Assembly: GCA_035373625.1 (NCBI GenBank)
Contig: DAOSNS010000006.1
Location: 78,707-142,706 of the forward strand
Direction of reading: 5' to 3'
Origin: DSWT01 sp035373625
GTDB taxonomy: Bacteria; Chloroflexota; Anaerolineae; B4-G1; SLSP01
DNA length: 64,000 bases
Numbering within the stretch: the stretch's first letter is position 1; each line of letters begins with the position of its first letter. This document shows positions 1 to 13,767 of this stretch, piece by piece. The notes beneath the pieces are model-generated. The model worked only from the letters and a program-made list of their open reading frames with translations. It did no database searches and was not told where the DNA came from. The translations under genes were made by a program, and so were the position numbers.

Positions 1-2
1 TC

Positions 3-401
3 CGCGCTTACACCAATACCACTAACTGGCAATGGTTGAAGAACAGCCTGACCTTGTGCATGTTTGTCCCCTGGTCCGATGATGAGATCATCGAAATCGT
101 GCGCGCGATCACCGGTTGGAAGGTCAGCAAGTGGGAGCTACTCAAGATCGGCGAGCGCGGCGTGACGTTGGCGCGCCTCTTCAACCTGCGCGAGGGACTG
201 ACGCGCGCAGATGATACCTTGCCCGCGCGGATGGCACGCTATCACGTCACCAGCACGCTCAACGAGAAGCCGGTGCTGCCCGAAGTGCTCGACGAGGCCA
301 TCTCCCTGTTCTACGGCATGATGGGTTGGGACCCCCAAACCGGTGTCCCGACGGACGGCAAACTCCATGAGCTGGATATTGCCTGGGCACGGCAAAGCTG
401 A
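3..401 (+). CDS. aldehyde:ferredoxin oxidoreductase, C-terminal end (partial)
   Basis: The reading frame is open from the first bases of the window, so only the last 132 codons of a gene that starts upstream are present. The end resembles the C-terminal helical domain of the tungsten-dependent aldehyde:ferredoxin oxidoreductase (AOR) family: an ARLFNLREGLTRADDTLPAR stretch, then a YxxMMGWD region and a GVPTDGKLHELDIAWA tail, all typical of the AOR C-terminus. The family oxidises aldehydes to acids with ferredoxin in anaerobes. The cofactor and Fe-S cluster ligands lie upstream and cannot be checked. The methionine at 36 is internal, not the start. A strong hairpin follows at 483. Confidence 0.72.
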   Translation, partial: RAYTNTTNWQWLKNSLTLCMFVPWSDDEIIEIVRAITGWKVSKWELLKIGERGVTLARLFNLREGLTRADDTLPARMARYHVTSTLNEKPVLPEVLDEAISLFYGMMGWDPQTGVPTDGKLHELDIAWARQS

Positions 402-482
402 CACTTTGCATGTAAAACGAACTGTCCCAGACAAGAGAAAAGCCTTACTGGAAACTCTATTTCCAGCCGCCTTTGTAACCGT

Positions 483-506
483 AGCCCGCCGATTTATCGG
501 CGGGCT
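483..506 (+). terminator. hairpin terminator after the AOR gene
   Basis: A perfect 11-bp inverted repeat (AGCCCGCCGAT / ATCGGCGGGCT) with a 2-base loop, followed by a T-rich GTATTGTGTT stretch. It lies between the AOR stop codon at 401 and the promoter at 541, and probably separates the two transcripts. Confidence 0.7.
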
Positions 507-540
507 GTATTGTGTTACACCCGCCCCGGTGGGGGTGCAT

Positions 541-569
541 TTGCCGCCAGTGACGCTGGATGCTATAAT
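541..569 (+). promoter_or_regulatory. sigma70-type promoter of the conflict cluster
   Basis: TTGCCG at 541-546 and a consensus TATAAT at 564-569, separated by 17 bp. Predicted start of transcription is near 576, giving a leader of about 210 bases before the first gene at 787. The 402-786 interval holds only the terminator, this promoter and an apparently non-coding leader. Confidence 0.6.
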
Positions 570-786
570 CCATCCCGTGGCAACTGTTCAGCCTACCGGG
601 TGTCGTGCGGACCTCAATCCGCGCGCATCAGGCCCTGCAGATGCCGCTATGCTGGGAAACCGGCAAATTGTCCGGCAAATGGCCATCTGGCTTGCTGGAC
701 TGTGGCCCGGCGAACACCGGCTTGAGTAGATACCCGCGTTTGTTCTGATATCCGTGATGGTGTCAATCTTGACAAGGAGGTCAACC

Positions 787-993
787 ATGGATCCCAGGAT
801 ACTCGAACTGGCACACAAGATCGGCACGTTTCTATCGAAGCGGCCCCAGACTTGGCGAATCGCCCGCTTGTGGGATGAGGCCGAGGCCGCCGGTGTGACC
901 GTCAGCGCCAGCGGGAACCGCTCCGTCGCCATCGGCGGGAGTGTGAGCGGGAGCGTGATTGTGACCGGGGATAAAAATGAGATCAAAAGATGA
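787..993 (+). CDS. small adaptor-like protein with C-terminal AIGG/VTGD motif (copy 1)
   Basis: Predicted 68 residues. The start is set by a strong Shine-Dalgarno (AAGGAGGT, 775-782) just before ATG 787. Residues 1-45 form a small helical region (MDPRILELAHKIG... RIARLWDEAEAAG). The C-terminus is a glycine-rich segment, SVAIGGSVSGSVIVTGDKN. The same kind of segment ends both caspase genes and starts the NTPase gene, so it may be a homotypic interaction motif; that role is inferred. Known context: short glycine-rich segments of this type accompany bacterial effector-associated domains near STAND NTPases. The gene overlaps the next one by four bases (ATGA at 990), which implies translational coupling. 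A near copy lies at 2884. Confidence 0.6.
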   Translation: MDPRILELAHKIGTFLSKRPQTWRIARLWDEAEAAGVTVSASGNRSVAIGGSVSGSVIVTGDKNEIKR

Positions 994-2817
994 GCGAACG
1001 CACCATCACCATCCAGGGTAACGCCCGAGGGACCGTCCTCATCACCGGCGACGGCAACCGCGTGACGCTCGGTCACGAACCCGGCGTCGCCTTCCGCCTG
1101 CTGGATGAGACCTTCCGCCAGCAGCAGGAGCACCGCGCCCTGGCCGATTTCTACAACGGCACGCGCCCCAACTGGGCCAACATCGCCCACGCCGACGACG
1201 CCCCGCGCGACCTGCTCGACCGGCTGCTGGATTTTGTCTGCGCTGCGCAGCCCGAACAACGCGCCGCCGTGCTGACCGGCCTGAGCGGCGAAGGCAAGAC
1301 CACGCTGCTCATGCGCCTGGCCTGGAAAGCCTCACAAGCCGGCTTTCTTGTCCTGTGGCGGCACTACGGCACGGTCGAAGCCCCCTATGAAAAGCCCTTC
1401 CAGGGCACACGGCGGGTGCTGATTTTTATGGACGACCTGCCCTACGTGGACGAACTGCCCCGCCTGATGAGCGACCTGAACGAAAGCGGCCTGCCCTTTG
1501 TGCTGCTCGGCACGGCACGCACCCACGAGTGGGCCAACAGCCCGTTGCGCACCGAGACCGCGCGCCTGGCGGCCTGGCAGGAATTCACCCTGGAACGGCT
1601 CACCCCCAAAGAGGCCCAACGGCTGCTGCAAACCCTGGAGGAACGCAAAGCCCTGGGGACCCTGGCAGATAAATCCCCCTCAGCACGCCTGGACTACCTG
1701 CTCGACCGCCTGCAGGCCGACGGCCAACTGCTCCCCGCCCTGCTCACCGCCTGCAAAGGCAAGGGCTTCGACGCCATCCTGGAAGATTTTTTCAGCCGCA
1801 TGGAAGGGCGCTGGGGCGCAGAAAAGACCGATTTCCTGCTGCGCGGCTATGCCGGCATCGCCCTGGTGCATCGCTTTGGCTTCTGGACGAGCCGCCCGCT
1901 GCTGGCGCGTTTCCTGGACGTAGCGGAGCCTGCCCTCGCCCCGCGCCTGATTGCCCCCTTGCGCGGCGAACTGACCGACATCACCGAAGCGGAACAGCGC
2001 CGCCTCTACACCCGTCACCCCTGGATTGCCGAACGTGCCCTCGGCTTGTTGTGCGGCCATCGCCTGCCCGAAGAGATTGACCTATACGCCGACCTGTTCC
2101 ATGCCCTGAGCGTCCTGCTGGCGGAGACGTCCCGCCCGGAAGAGCGCAAGTTGTTAACTAAACTCCCGCTGGCTTTCAAATACCGCGGCGATTGGGCTAC
2201 GGCCCGCCGCCTCTTCCCGCTTGCCAGCGCCGCCGACCCGAAACACGCGCCTGTTTGGCAGGCGTGGGCGCTGCTGGAGAAGGAGCAGGGGGAGATCGCC
2301 AAGGCGCGGGAGTTGTTCGCGCGCGCCAGCGCCGCCGACCCGAAACACGCGCCTGTTTGGCAGGCGTGGGCGCTGCTGGNNNNNNNNNNNNNNNNNNNNN
2401 NNNNNNNNNNNNNNNNNNNNNNNNNNNNNNNNNNNNNNNNNNNNNNNNNNNNNNNNNNNNNNNNNNNNNNNNNNNNNNNAGAAGGAGCAGGGGGAGATCG
2501 CCAAGGCGCGGGAGTTGTTGGAAAGCGGCTTGCGGCGCGTCACTTACCGCCGCGGGCGCGCCCTGCTCCTTTCCACCCTGGGCAGTCTGCTGGCCGAGCA
2601 GGGCGATTACAACTCCGCCGAAGCCCATTTCCTCCAGGCGTTGAAACTGGATGAGAAAGACCCGCTCACCCACTACCACTTTGCCGTGCGGGTTCTGCTG
2701 CCCACCAACCGTCGCGAAGAAGCCTGCAAGCATTTACGCCGAGCCCTGGAATTGCGCCCGCGCAAAGCACGCGACCGTCAGCGTATCGAGCAAGCTCTGC
2801 GGAGAAATTGCCGCTGA
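990..2817 (+). CDS. STAND-like P-loop NTPase with C-terminal TPR array (interrupted by assembly gap)
   Basis: The N-terminus (residues 10-25) carries the cluster's ...GTVLITGDGNRV motif. Walker A is GLSGEGKTT at 97-105 and Walker B is VLIFMDD at 143-149, followed by helical winged-helix-like and TPR regions. At least two TPR units of 34 residues (AADPKHAPVWQAWALL...) are essentially identical in DNA sequence. The array runs into the 100-N gap at 2380-2479. The reading frame after the gap is shifted relative to the frame before it, as expected if 100 N is only a placeholder, and ends at 2817. TPR units probably sense or bind a ligand or partner; the NTPase probably oligomerises. Both roles are inferred from STAND family behaviour. 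True length is unknown. Confidence 0.68.
2209..2520 (+). repeat. 102-bp tandem TPR-coding repeats spanning an assembly gap
   Basis: Units of 102 bp (34 codons, one TPR each) are repeated almost without change on the left of the gap, and the right flank resumes inside the same unit (AGAAGGAGCAGGGGGAGATC). The gap at 2380-2479 is almost certainly due to collapse of further identical units, so the copy number is unknown. Confidence 0.8.
2380..2479. other. assembly gap (100 N) inside the TPR array
   Basis: One hundred N within the NTPase gene. The frame changes across it, so the real length is not 100. Confidence 0.95.
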
Positions 2818-2883
2818 CCCTTGACAAAAGAGCGGATGGCTGAACAGCGCGGATACAACAAATCTTTATTCAGGAGGTCAACC

Positions 2884-3072
2884 ATGGATCCCAGGATACT
2901 CGAACTGGCACACAAGATCGGCGCGTTTCTATCGAAGCGGCCCCAGACTTGGCGAATCGCCCGCTTGTGGGGTGAGGCCGAGGCCGCCGGCGTGACCGTC
3001 ACCGCCAACGGCGACTGCGCCGCGGCCATCGGCGAGAACATCATCATCACCGGCGATAGCAACAAGGTGTAG
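2884..3072 (+). CDS. small adaptor-like protein with C-terminal AIG/ITGD motif (copy 2)
   Basis: Predicted 62 residues, start set by CAGGAGGTC ahead of ATG 2884. The first 45 residues are almost identical to the protein at 787 (MDPRILELAHKIGAFLSKRP). The C-terminal motif is shorter, AAAIGENIIITGDSNKV, missing the VSGS segment of copy 1. The duplicated upstream sequence (AGGAGGTCAACCATGGATCC) shows that the copies share their ribosome binding region too. The TAG stop at 3070 is the first part of a perfect palindrome. Function is not known; a partner-recruiting role is inferred from the motif and from the position next to the NTPase gene. Confidence 0.55.
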   Translation: MDPRILELAHKIGAFLSKRPQTWRIARLWGEAEAAGVTVTANGDCAAAIGENIIITGDSNKV

Positions 3073-3095
3073 CGCAACTGCGAGCAGTTGCGCTA
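3070..3095. repeat. perfect palindrome starting at a TAG stop codon
   Basis: TAGCGCAACTGC, two bases (GA), then GCAGTTGCGCTA: a 12-bp perfect stem whose first three bases are the stop codon of the preceding gene. The core CAACTGC-GA-GCAGTTG is found in reverse orientation at 5949-5972, with outer arms that differ but still pair. It could serve as a terminator-like stem or be a mobile palindromic element. Confidence 0.75.
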
Positions 3096-3106
3096 CGGGA
3101 GCGCAC

Positions 3107-3418
3107 ATGCCTGACCTCCAGCCCATCCTCGACCGATTGCAAAGCGGACAGATCATCCCCGAAGACATCGCCCTGCTGCGCTCGCTGGAAGGGCATACGG
3201 ATTGGGTGACTGCGGTGGCGCTGAGCGCGGATGGGCGCTTCATTACCAGCGGGTCGGGCGACCACACCCTGCGCGCCTGGGACCTGGAAAGCGGGCAGTC
3301 TCGTCTCCTCTTCTGGAACGACGCGTGGATTACCTCCCTTGCCCTCTCCGGCGATGACCGCACCCTGGCCTGCGGCGATAGCCGGGGGCGGGTATGGATT
3401 TTCGAGTGGGTGCGGTAG
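3107..3418 (+). CDS. effector-associated N-terminus fused to a WD40 remnant
   Basis: Predicted 103 residues; GGGAG lies 5 bases before ATG 3107. Residues 1-24 (MPDLQPILDRLQSGQIIPED) resemble the start of effector-associated modules in STAND systems. From residue 25 onward the protein is only the last one and a half WD40 blades (SLEGHTDWVTAVALSADGR... LRAWDLESG... GRVWIFEWVR). A functional propeller needs about seven blades, so this is likely the product of an internal deletion that removed the NTPase and most blades. The WD40 part is about 9 percent diverged in DNA from 6467-6712, where it is joined to a different N-terminus. Whether the product is active is unknown. Confidence 0.5.
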   Translation: MPDLQPILDRLQSGQIIPEDIALLRSLEGHTDWVTAVALSADGRFITSGSGDHTLRAWDLESGQSRLLFWNDAWITSLALSGDDRTLACGDSRGRVWIFEWVR

Positions 3419-3519
3419 GCCGTCCACGAATGGAGCCACGGATGGACGGGCGGGTTCATCGGCCAGACCCCGCCGCTGCGCCTGGAGGCCCCAAATGCTC
3501 TTGATTTGGAGGAGAATCT

Positions 3520-4479
3520 ATGGACAACACGTTTTCTCATGGCTACGCCCTCCTCATCGGCGTCGGCGAGTGCGCCTATCAGCCCTGGTCGCTGCCGGTG
3601 ACGGTGCGGGATATGCTCGCCCTGCAGGCCGTGCTGAGCGACCCCACCCTGTGCGGCTACCCCGCTGACCACATCCGCCTGCTGCACGACGCCGGGGCCA
3701 CAAAGCAGGCCATCCTGGAGGACCTGGCCTGGCTGGCCGGGCGCGCCGCCGCCGCCGGCGACGCCACCGCGGTCGTCTTTTACTCCGGCCACGGCTGGCT
3801 GGATGGGAGCACAGGGCGCTACTACCTGTTGCCGCACAATGTCGAACCCTTCGACCTGCCGGGCAGTGCGTTGGGGGCCGAGGATTTCACCGCCGCGCTG
3901 CGGCAGGTGCAGGCGCGGCGACTGCTGGTCTTTATGGACTGCTGCCACGCGGCGGGCATGGCCACGGCCAAAGACGCGCCGCCGCTCAAGTTGCCGCCGG
4001 GCTTGAGCCAGGTTGCGTTGCCCAAAGGGGTGGCCGAGGCACTGAAGCAAGGGACAGGGCGGGCCGTCTTTAGCTCCTCGACCGGCAGCCAGCAGTCGTG
4101 GGTGCGGCCCGACGGCCGCCTGAGCCTGTTCACCTACCACCTGCTGGAGGCGCTGCAGGGCGCGGGCAACCGTCCAGGGGACGCCGAGGTGCGCGTCTCC
4201 AACCTGATGGCGCACCTGAGCCGGGCCGTGCCGACCAGCGCGCAGGCGATGGGTCAGGAACAGACCCCCTTCCTCGACGCCGCGACCGAGGACTTCCCCG
4301 TGGCGTTGCTGCGCGGGGGCAAGGGCTTGCCGAAAGGCGGCTGGGCGGCCGCGCAGGACGAGGCCGCGGCGCGCATCGGGCGCGTCGTGCAGGCCCTCGG
4401 CGAGCGCTCCGTGGCGATTGGCGGGGATGTCAGCAGCAGCGTGATCGTGACGGGCGACCACGGGATTACATTGCGATAA
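3520..4479 (+). CDS. caspase-like (C14) peptidase, copy 1
   Basis: 319 residues; TTTGGAGGAG precedes ATG 3520. The caspase fold is marked by YALLIGVGECAY at the N-terminus, His91 in VVFYSGHGW and Cys142 in LVFMDCCHAAG, the expected His-Cys dyad. The last 25 residues form the shared motif SVAIGGDVSSSVIVTGD, followed by HGITLR. Residues 1-303 are identical to the copy at 6814. Family knowledge: such bacterial caspase-like proteases are activated by NLR-like NTPases and cleave host or partner proteins. The motif suggests recruitment to the neighbouring NTPase or adaptors (inference). No obvious substrate such as gasdermin is encoded nearby. Confidence 0.85.
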   Translation: MDNTFSHGYALLIGVGECAYQPWSLPVTVRDMLALQAVLSDPTLCGYPADHIRLLHDAGATKQAILEDLAWLAGRAAAAGDATAVVFYSGHGWLDGSTGRYYLLPHNVEPFDLPGSALGAEDFTAALRQVQARRLLVFMDCCHAAGMATAKDAPPLKLPPGLSQVALPKGVAEALKQGTGRAVFSSSTGSQQSWVRPDGRLSLFTYHLLEALQGAGNRPGDAEVRVSNLMAHLSRAVPTSAQAMGQEQTPFLDAATEDFPVALLRGGKGLPKGGWAAAQDEAAARIGRVVQALGERSVAIGGDVSSSVIVTGDHGITLR

Positions 4480-4499
4480 CTTGCCATACATGGTATACT
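4471..4499 (+). promoter_or_regulatory. promoter and candidate operator of the AbiE-type pair (leaderless)
   Basis: TTGCGA at 4471-4476, 17-bp spacer, TATACT at 4494-4499. Transcription should begin at about 4506, which is the A of the ATG, and no Shine-Dalgarno is present, so the antitoxin message is probably leaderless. A palindrome ATAC-ATG-GTAT (4486-4496) overlaps the spacer and -10 box, where an autoregulating antitoxin would bind. Confidence 0.55.
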
Positions 4500-4505
4500 A
4501 ACGGC

Positions 4506-5147
4506 ATGAAATTCGACGAGCTGCTGCGGATCGTGGACGATGAGCCGGTCTTCGAGACTGGGCTGCTGCTGGCCGGGCAGACGGACCCGGCCGACGTGCG
4601 CCGGCAGCTCTCGCGCTGGGTCAAAGGGGGGTCTCTGTACCAGTTGCGCCGCGGCCTCTATGCCCTGGCCCCGCCCTATCAGAAGGTCAAGCCGCATCCG
4701 TTCCTCGTGGCCAACCGCATGGTGCGCGGCTCGTATGTCAGTTGCCAGTCGGCGCTGGCGCATTACGGCCTGATCCCGGAGCACGCGCCGGTGACCGTCA
4801 GTGTGACCGCCGCGCGGCCGGGGCAGTGGGAGACGCCGCTGGGCGTCTTTGTCTTTCATCACGTGCAGCCTGCCTTGCTGCGCGGCTATCGTCTGCTGGA
4901 CCTCGGCGGTGGGCAGCAGGCCCTTGTGGCCACACCCGCCAAAGCCCTGCTCGACCTGATCTACCTCTCCCCCGGCGCCGACTCGGCCGCCTATCTGCGC
5001 GAGCTGCGCCTCCAGAACCTGGAACGTCTCGATCTCGACGAGGTGTGGCGCTGGGCGGAGGCGCTGGAACGTCCCAAGCTGAAGCGGGCGGCTGCCGTGC
5101 TGAGCGAACTGACGCGCGCTGAAGTCGAGGAGTACGAGACGCTGTGA
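4506..5147 (+). CDS. AbiEi-type antitoxin / transcriptional regulator
   Basis: 213 residues from ATG 4506; a longer reading frame runs into the caspase gene but the promoter geometry supports 4506. The N-terminus is a winged-helix region (QLSRWVKGGSLYQLRRGLYA) typical of the AbiEi/type IV antitoxin family, followed by an AbiEi-like C-terminal domain (SCQSALAHYGLIPE... ATPAKALLDLIY). Family members repress their own promoter and counter the AbiEii nucleotidyltransferase toxin. The stop overlaps the toxin start (GTGA, 5144-5147), so translation is coupled. It sits between two caspase copies, inside the conflict cluster, and may have been inserted there. Confidence 0.8.
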   Translation: MKFDELLRIVDDEPVFETGLLLAGQTDPADVRRQLSRWVKGGSLYQLRRGLYALAPPYQKVKPHPFLVANRMVRGSYVSCQSALAHYGLIPEHAPVTVSVTAARPGQWETPLGVFVFHHVQPALLRGYRLLDLGGGQQALVATPAKALLDLIYLSPGADSAAYLRELRLQNLERLDLDEVWRWAEALERPKLKRAAAVLSELTRAEVEEYETL

Positions 5148-5950
5148 AGGACTATCTGGCCGAACTGGTACGCGCCGCGCCTACCCCTGTGGAAGGGCGC
5201 AACCGCGCCCGCGAGTATCTTCAGGCGCGCATCCTGGGAGCGCTGCAGCGCGCCGGCGCGATGATCCCGCTGGCCTTTCACGGCGGCACCGCCCTGCGTT
5301 TTCTCTACGCCAGCGCCCGGTATTCCGAAGACCTGGATTTTGCCCTGGAGCAGGAGCGAGAGCGCTACGACTTCCGCGCCTATTTGCGGGCCGTGCAGAG
5401 CGAATTGGCCGTCGAAGGCTATGCCATCGAGCTCAAAGTCAACGATCGCAAGGCGGTGCACAGCGCCTTTGTGCGCTTCCCTGGCCTGCTCTACGAATTG
5501 GGGCTGTCGCCGCAGCGGGGCGAGGTCCTGGCGGTCAAGATCGAAGTGGACACGGCTCCACCGGCCGGTGCCGGGCTGGAGACCACCCTCATCCGCCGGC
5601 ACATTCCCCTGCGCTTGCAGCACCACGACCGGGCCTCGCTGCTGGCGGGCAAGCTCCATGCCATCCTGCAGCGTCCCTTCCTCAAGGGGCGTGATCTGTA
5701 CGATCTGCTCTGGTATCTCAGCGACCCCACCTGGCCTGCGCCCAACCTGACCCTGCTCAACAACGCCCTGCGTCAGACGGGCTGGCAAGGCGAGATGCTG
5801 AGCGGGGAGAACTGGCGGAGAGTGATCCGTGCGCGCCTGGAAACGGCGGCCTGGGAGCATATCGTTGCGGATGTGCGTCCCTTCCTGGCCCCGGGCGCCG
5901 ATCCCGACTTGCTGAGGCGCGAGACGCTGTTGGTCCTGCTTGCAAAGTAG
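5144..5950 (+). CDS. AbiEii/AbiGii-type nucleotidyltransferase toxin
   Basis: 268 residues, GTG start overlapping the antitoxin stop. It has the nucleotidyltransferase signature FHGGTALRFLY (GGT at 47-49) and SEDLDFAL (61-68), which supplies the metal-binding acidic residues, and later helical regions typical of the AbiEii family. The family transfers nucleotides to RNA acceptors and stops growth when the antitoxin is lost; some members provide phage resistance. The TAG stop (5948-5950) overlaps a perfect palindrome at 5949. Confidence 0.85.
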   Translation: MKDYLAELVRAAPTPVEGRNRAREYLQARILGALQRAGAMIPLAFHGGTALRFLYASARYSEDLDFALEQERERYDFRAYLRAVQSELAVEGYAIELKVNDRKAVHSAFVRFPGLLYELGLSPQRGEVLAVKIEVDTAPPAGAGLETTLIRRHIPLRLQHHDRASLLAGKLHAILQRPFLKGRDLYDLLWYLSDPTWPAPNLTLLNNALRQTGWQGEMLSGENWRRVIRARLETAAWEHIVADVRPFLAPGADPDLLRRETLLVLLAK

Positions 5951-5972
5951 GACAACTGCTCGCAGTTGTCCT
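5949..5972. repeat. perfect palindrome overlapping a TAG stop codon
   Basis: AGGACAACTGC, two bases (TC), then GCAGTTGTCCT: an 11-bp perfect stem. The inner 16 bases are the exact reverse complement of the core at 3070-3095, while the outer arm changes from GCG/CGC to GGA/TCC and still pairs. Confidence 0.75.
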
Positions 5973-5995
5973 GCATCGCTTACCGAGGAGCTGGC

Positions 5996-6712
5996 ATGAT
6001 CTCACTGGACGACTTTTTCACCAACCTGGCCGCTTCGCTGGCCTACGACCTGCTGCGGGCCGGCGCCGCGCGGCTCACGACCTTTGTCTCAGGTTCGCCG
6101 GAGGAGCAGGCCCTGCGTGGTTGCTACCAGAGCGCGTTCGAGGCCATGCTGCGCGAGGTGGCCGCCGACCTGGACGCCGACCGGCGGGCGCTGGTCGAGG
6201 ACATCCTGCGCCAATTCGTGGCCCAACCGGAGGTGGCGGAGGGACTGCTGGCCCTGGCGATGGAGGGCGACGAGCCGCCGCTGCCGCTCCTGCGCGAGCG
6301 TTTCGACGCGCTGGAGTACGACCGCGCCACCCTGCCCGTGGACTTCGACGCCGCCCTGACCGCCCTCACCCGCGGCCTGACGGACGCGCTGCTGGGCGCG
6401 GCGATACAGCCGGACAGCCCGCTCTACAACCGGGTGAGCGTGGTGCGCGTGGCGGCGATCCATAACCTGCTGCGCTCGCTGGAAGGGCATACGGCAGGAG
6501 TGACTGCGGTGGCGCTGAGCGCCGATGGGCGCACCATCGTCAGCGGGTTGGACGACCGCACCCTGCGCGCCTGGGACCTGGAAAGCGGGCAGTCCCGCCT
6601 CCTCTTCTGGAACGACGCGCTGATTCTCTCCCTCGCCCTCTCCGGCGATGACCGCACCCTGGCCTGCGGCGATAGCCAGGGCCGGGTGTGGATTTTCGAG
6701 TGGGTGCGGTAG
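5996..6712 (+). CDS. NACHT-protein-type N-terminal domain fused to a WD40 remnant
   Basis: 238 residues; GAGGAG lies 5 bases before ATG 5996. Residues 1-157 closely match residues 1-157 of the large NACHT protein at 7860 (DFFTNLAASLAYDLLRAGAA and following). At ...IHNLLR the match ends and the last one and a half WD40 blades begin (SLEGHTAGVTAVALS... VWIFEWVR). The junction falls at the same LLR-SLEGH position as in the 103-residue protein at 3107. No NTPase domain is present. It may be a decoy or regulator, or a broken gene kept in frame; the sequence does not decide. Confidence 0.5.
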   Translation: MISLDDFFTNLAASLAYDLLRAGAARLTTFVSGSPEEQALRGCYQSAFEAMLREVAADLDADRRALVEDILRQFVAQPEVAEGLLALAMEGDEPPLPLLRERFDALEYDRATLPVDFDAALTALTRGLTDALLGAAIQPDSPLYNRVSVVRVAAIHNLLRSLEGHTAGVTAVALSADGRTIVSGLDDRTLRAWDLESGQSRLLFWNDALILSLALSGDDRTLACGDSQGRVWIFEWVR

Positions 6713-6813
6713 GGACGGCCGCGAAGGGGGCACGGATGGACGGGCGAGTTCATCGGCCAGACCCCGCCGCTGCGCCTGGAGGCCCCAAATGCTCTTGATT
6801 TGGAGGAGAATCT

Positions 6814-7859
6814 ATGGACAACACGTTTTCTCATGGCTACGCCCTCCTCATCGGCGTCGGCGAGTGCGCCTATCAGCCCTGGTCGCTGCCGGTGACGGTG
6901 CGGGATATGCTCGCCCTGCAGGCCGTGCTGAGCGACCCCACCCTGTGCGGCTACCCCGCTGACCACATCCGCCTGCTGCACGACGCCGGGGCCACAAAGC
7001 AGGCCATCCTGGAGGACCTGGCCTGGCTGGCCGGGCGCGCCGCCGCCGCCGGCGACGCCACCGCGGTCGTCTTTTACTCCGGCCACGGCTGGCTGGATGG
7101 GAGCACAGGGCGCTACTACCTGTTGCCGCACAATGTCGAACCCTTCGACCTGCCGGGCAGTGCGTTGGGGGCCGAGGATTTCACCGCCGCGCTGCGGCAG
7201 GTGCAGGCGCGGCGACTGCTGGTCTTTATGGACTGCTGCCACGCGGCGGGCATGGCCACGGCCAAAGACGCGCCGCCGCTCAAGTTGCCGCCGGGCTTGA
7301 GCCAGGTTGCGTTGCCCAAAGGGGTGGCCGAGGCACTGAAGCAAGGGACAGGGCGGGCCGTCTTTAGCTCCTCGACCGGCAGCCAGCAGTCGTGGGTGCG
7401 GCCCGACGGCCGCCTGAGCCTGTTCACCTACCACCTGCTGGAGGCGCTGCAGGGCGCGGGCAACCGTCCAGGGGACGCCGAGGTGCGCGTCTCCAACCTG
7501 ATGGCGCACCTGAGCCGGGCCGTGCCGACCAGCGCGCAGGCGATGGGTCAGGAACAGACCCCCTTCCTCGACGCCGCGACCGAGGACTTCCCCGTGGCGT
7601 TGCTGCGCGGGGGCAAGGGCTTGCCGAAAGGCGGCTGGGCGGCCGCGCAGGACGAGGCCGCGGCGCGCATCGGGCGCGTCGTGCAGGCCCTCGGCGAGCG
7701 CTCCGTGGCGATTGGCGGGGATGTGAGTGGGAGCGTGATCGTCACCGGCGACCGCAACACGGTGCAGAGCGGCAAGTACAACATCCAGATTGACCACGCC
7801 GAAGGCATCGCCATCGGCGATAATGCAACCGTCCAACCACCCGACGAGGAGTCGCAACG

Positions 7860-7863
<4 letters not shown>
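6814..7863 (+). CDS. caspase-like (C14) peptidase, copy 2, with an extra C-terminal motif
   Basis: 349 residues with the same ribosome binding site and the same first 303 residues as copy 1, including His91 and Cys142. The C-terminus differs: SVAIGGDVSGSVIVTGDRN is followed by a second motif, KYNIQIDHAEGIAIGDNA. The NACHT protein encoded immediately downstream has a matching segment (KYNL...SGVAIGDRA, residues about 184-203), which copy 1 lacks. The stop overlaps the NACHT start by four bases (ATGA, 7860-7863). I infer that this caspase is the dedicated effector of that NACHT protein, recruited through the second motif, which resembles the short functional-amyloid (RHIM-like/BASS) motifs of bacterial NLR systems. 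Confidence 0.85.
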
Positions 7864-13577
<5,714 letters not shown>

Positions 13578-13685
13578 TACTGCACTGAGGGAAGGTTTGC
13601 AGGCCATGGCTCACAACTTCTCGTCGCCGCTGCATCGTTTCCTGTGCGGCATCTAAAAAATACCTGTTCTCACGGAGGACTCGAC

Positions 13686-13697
13686 ATGAAAAAATAA
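13686..13697 (+). other. vestigial translation start (M-K-K-stop)
   Basis: CGGAGG, a good Shine-Dalgarno, is followed by ATG AAA AAA TAA. The layout (ribosome site, then a lysine-rich start as in exported proteins) suggests the front end of a lost gene, or a leader mini-ORF ahead of the GH3 gene 70 bases downstream. Confidence 0.3.
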
Positions 13698-13767
13698 AGT
13701 GCCAGGTTCCGACAGAAGAATCGGTCTTGACATCATCAAGCTTAAATTTGAAGGAGGTTACATATCA

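Noticed and set aside
588..1259. 223-codon minus-strand gene before the NTPase
   Set aside because: Shadow of the adaptor and NTPase genes; no ribosome site or recognisable domain.
3107..3418. Intact WD40 propeller protein
   Set aside because: Only about one and a half blades are present.
4098..4505. Longer AbiEi start inside the caspase gene
   Set aside because: The frame there is a shadow of the caspase; the promoter and family length support ATG 4506.
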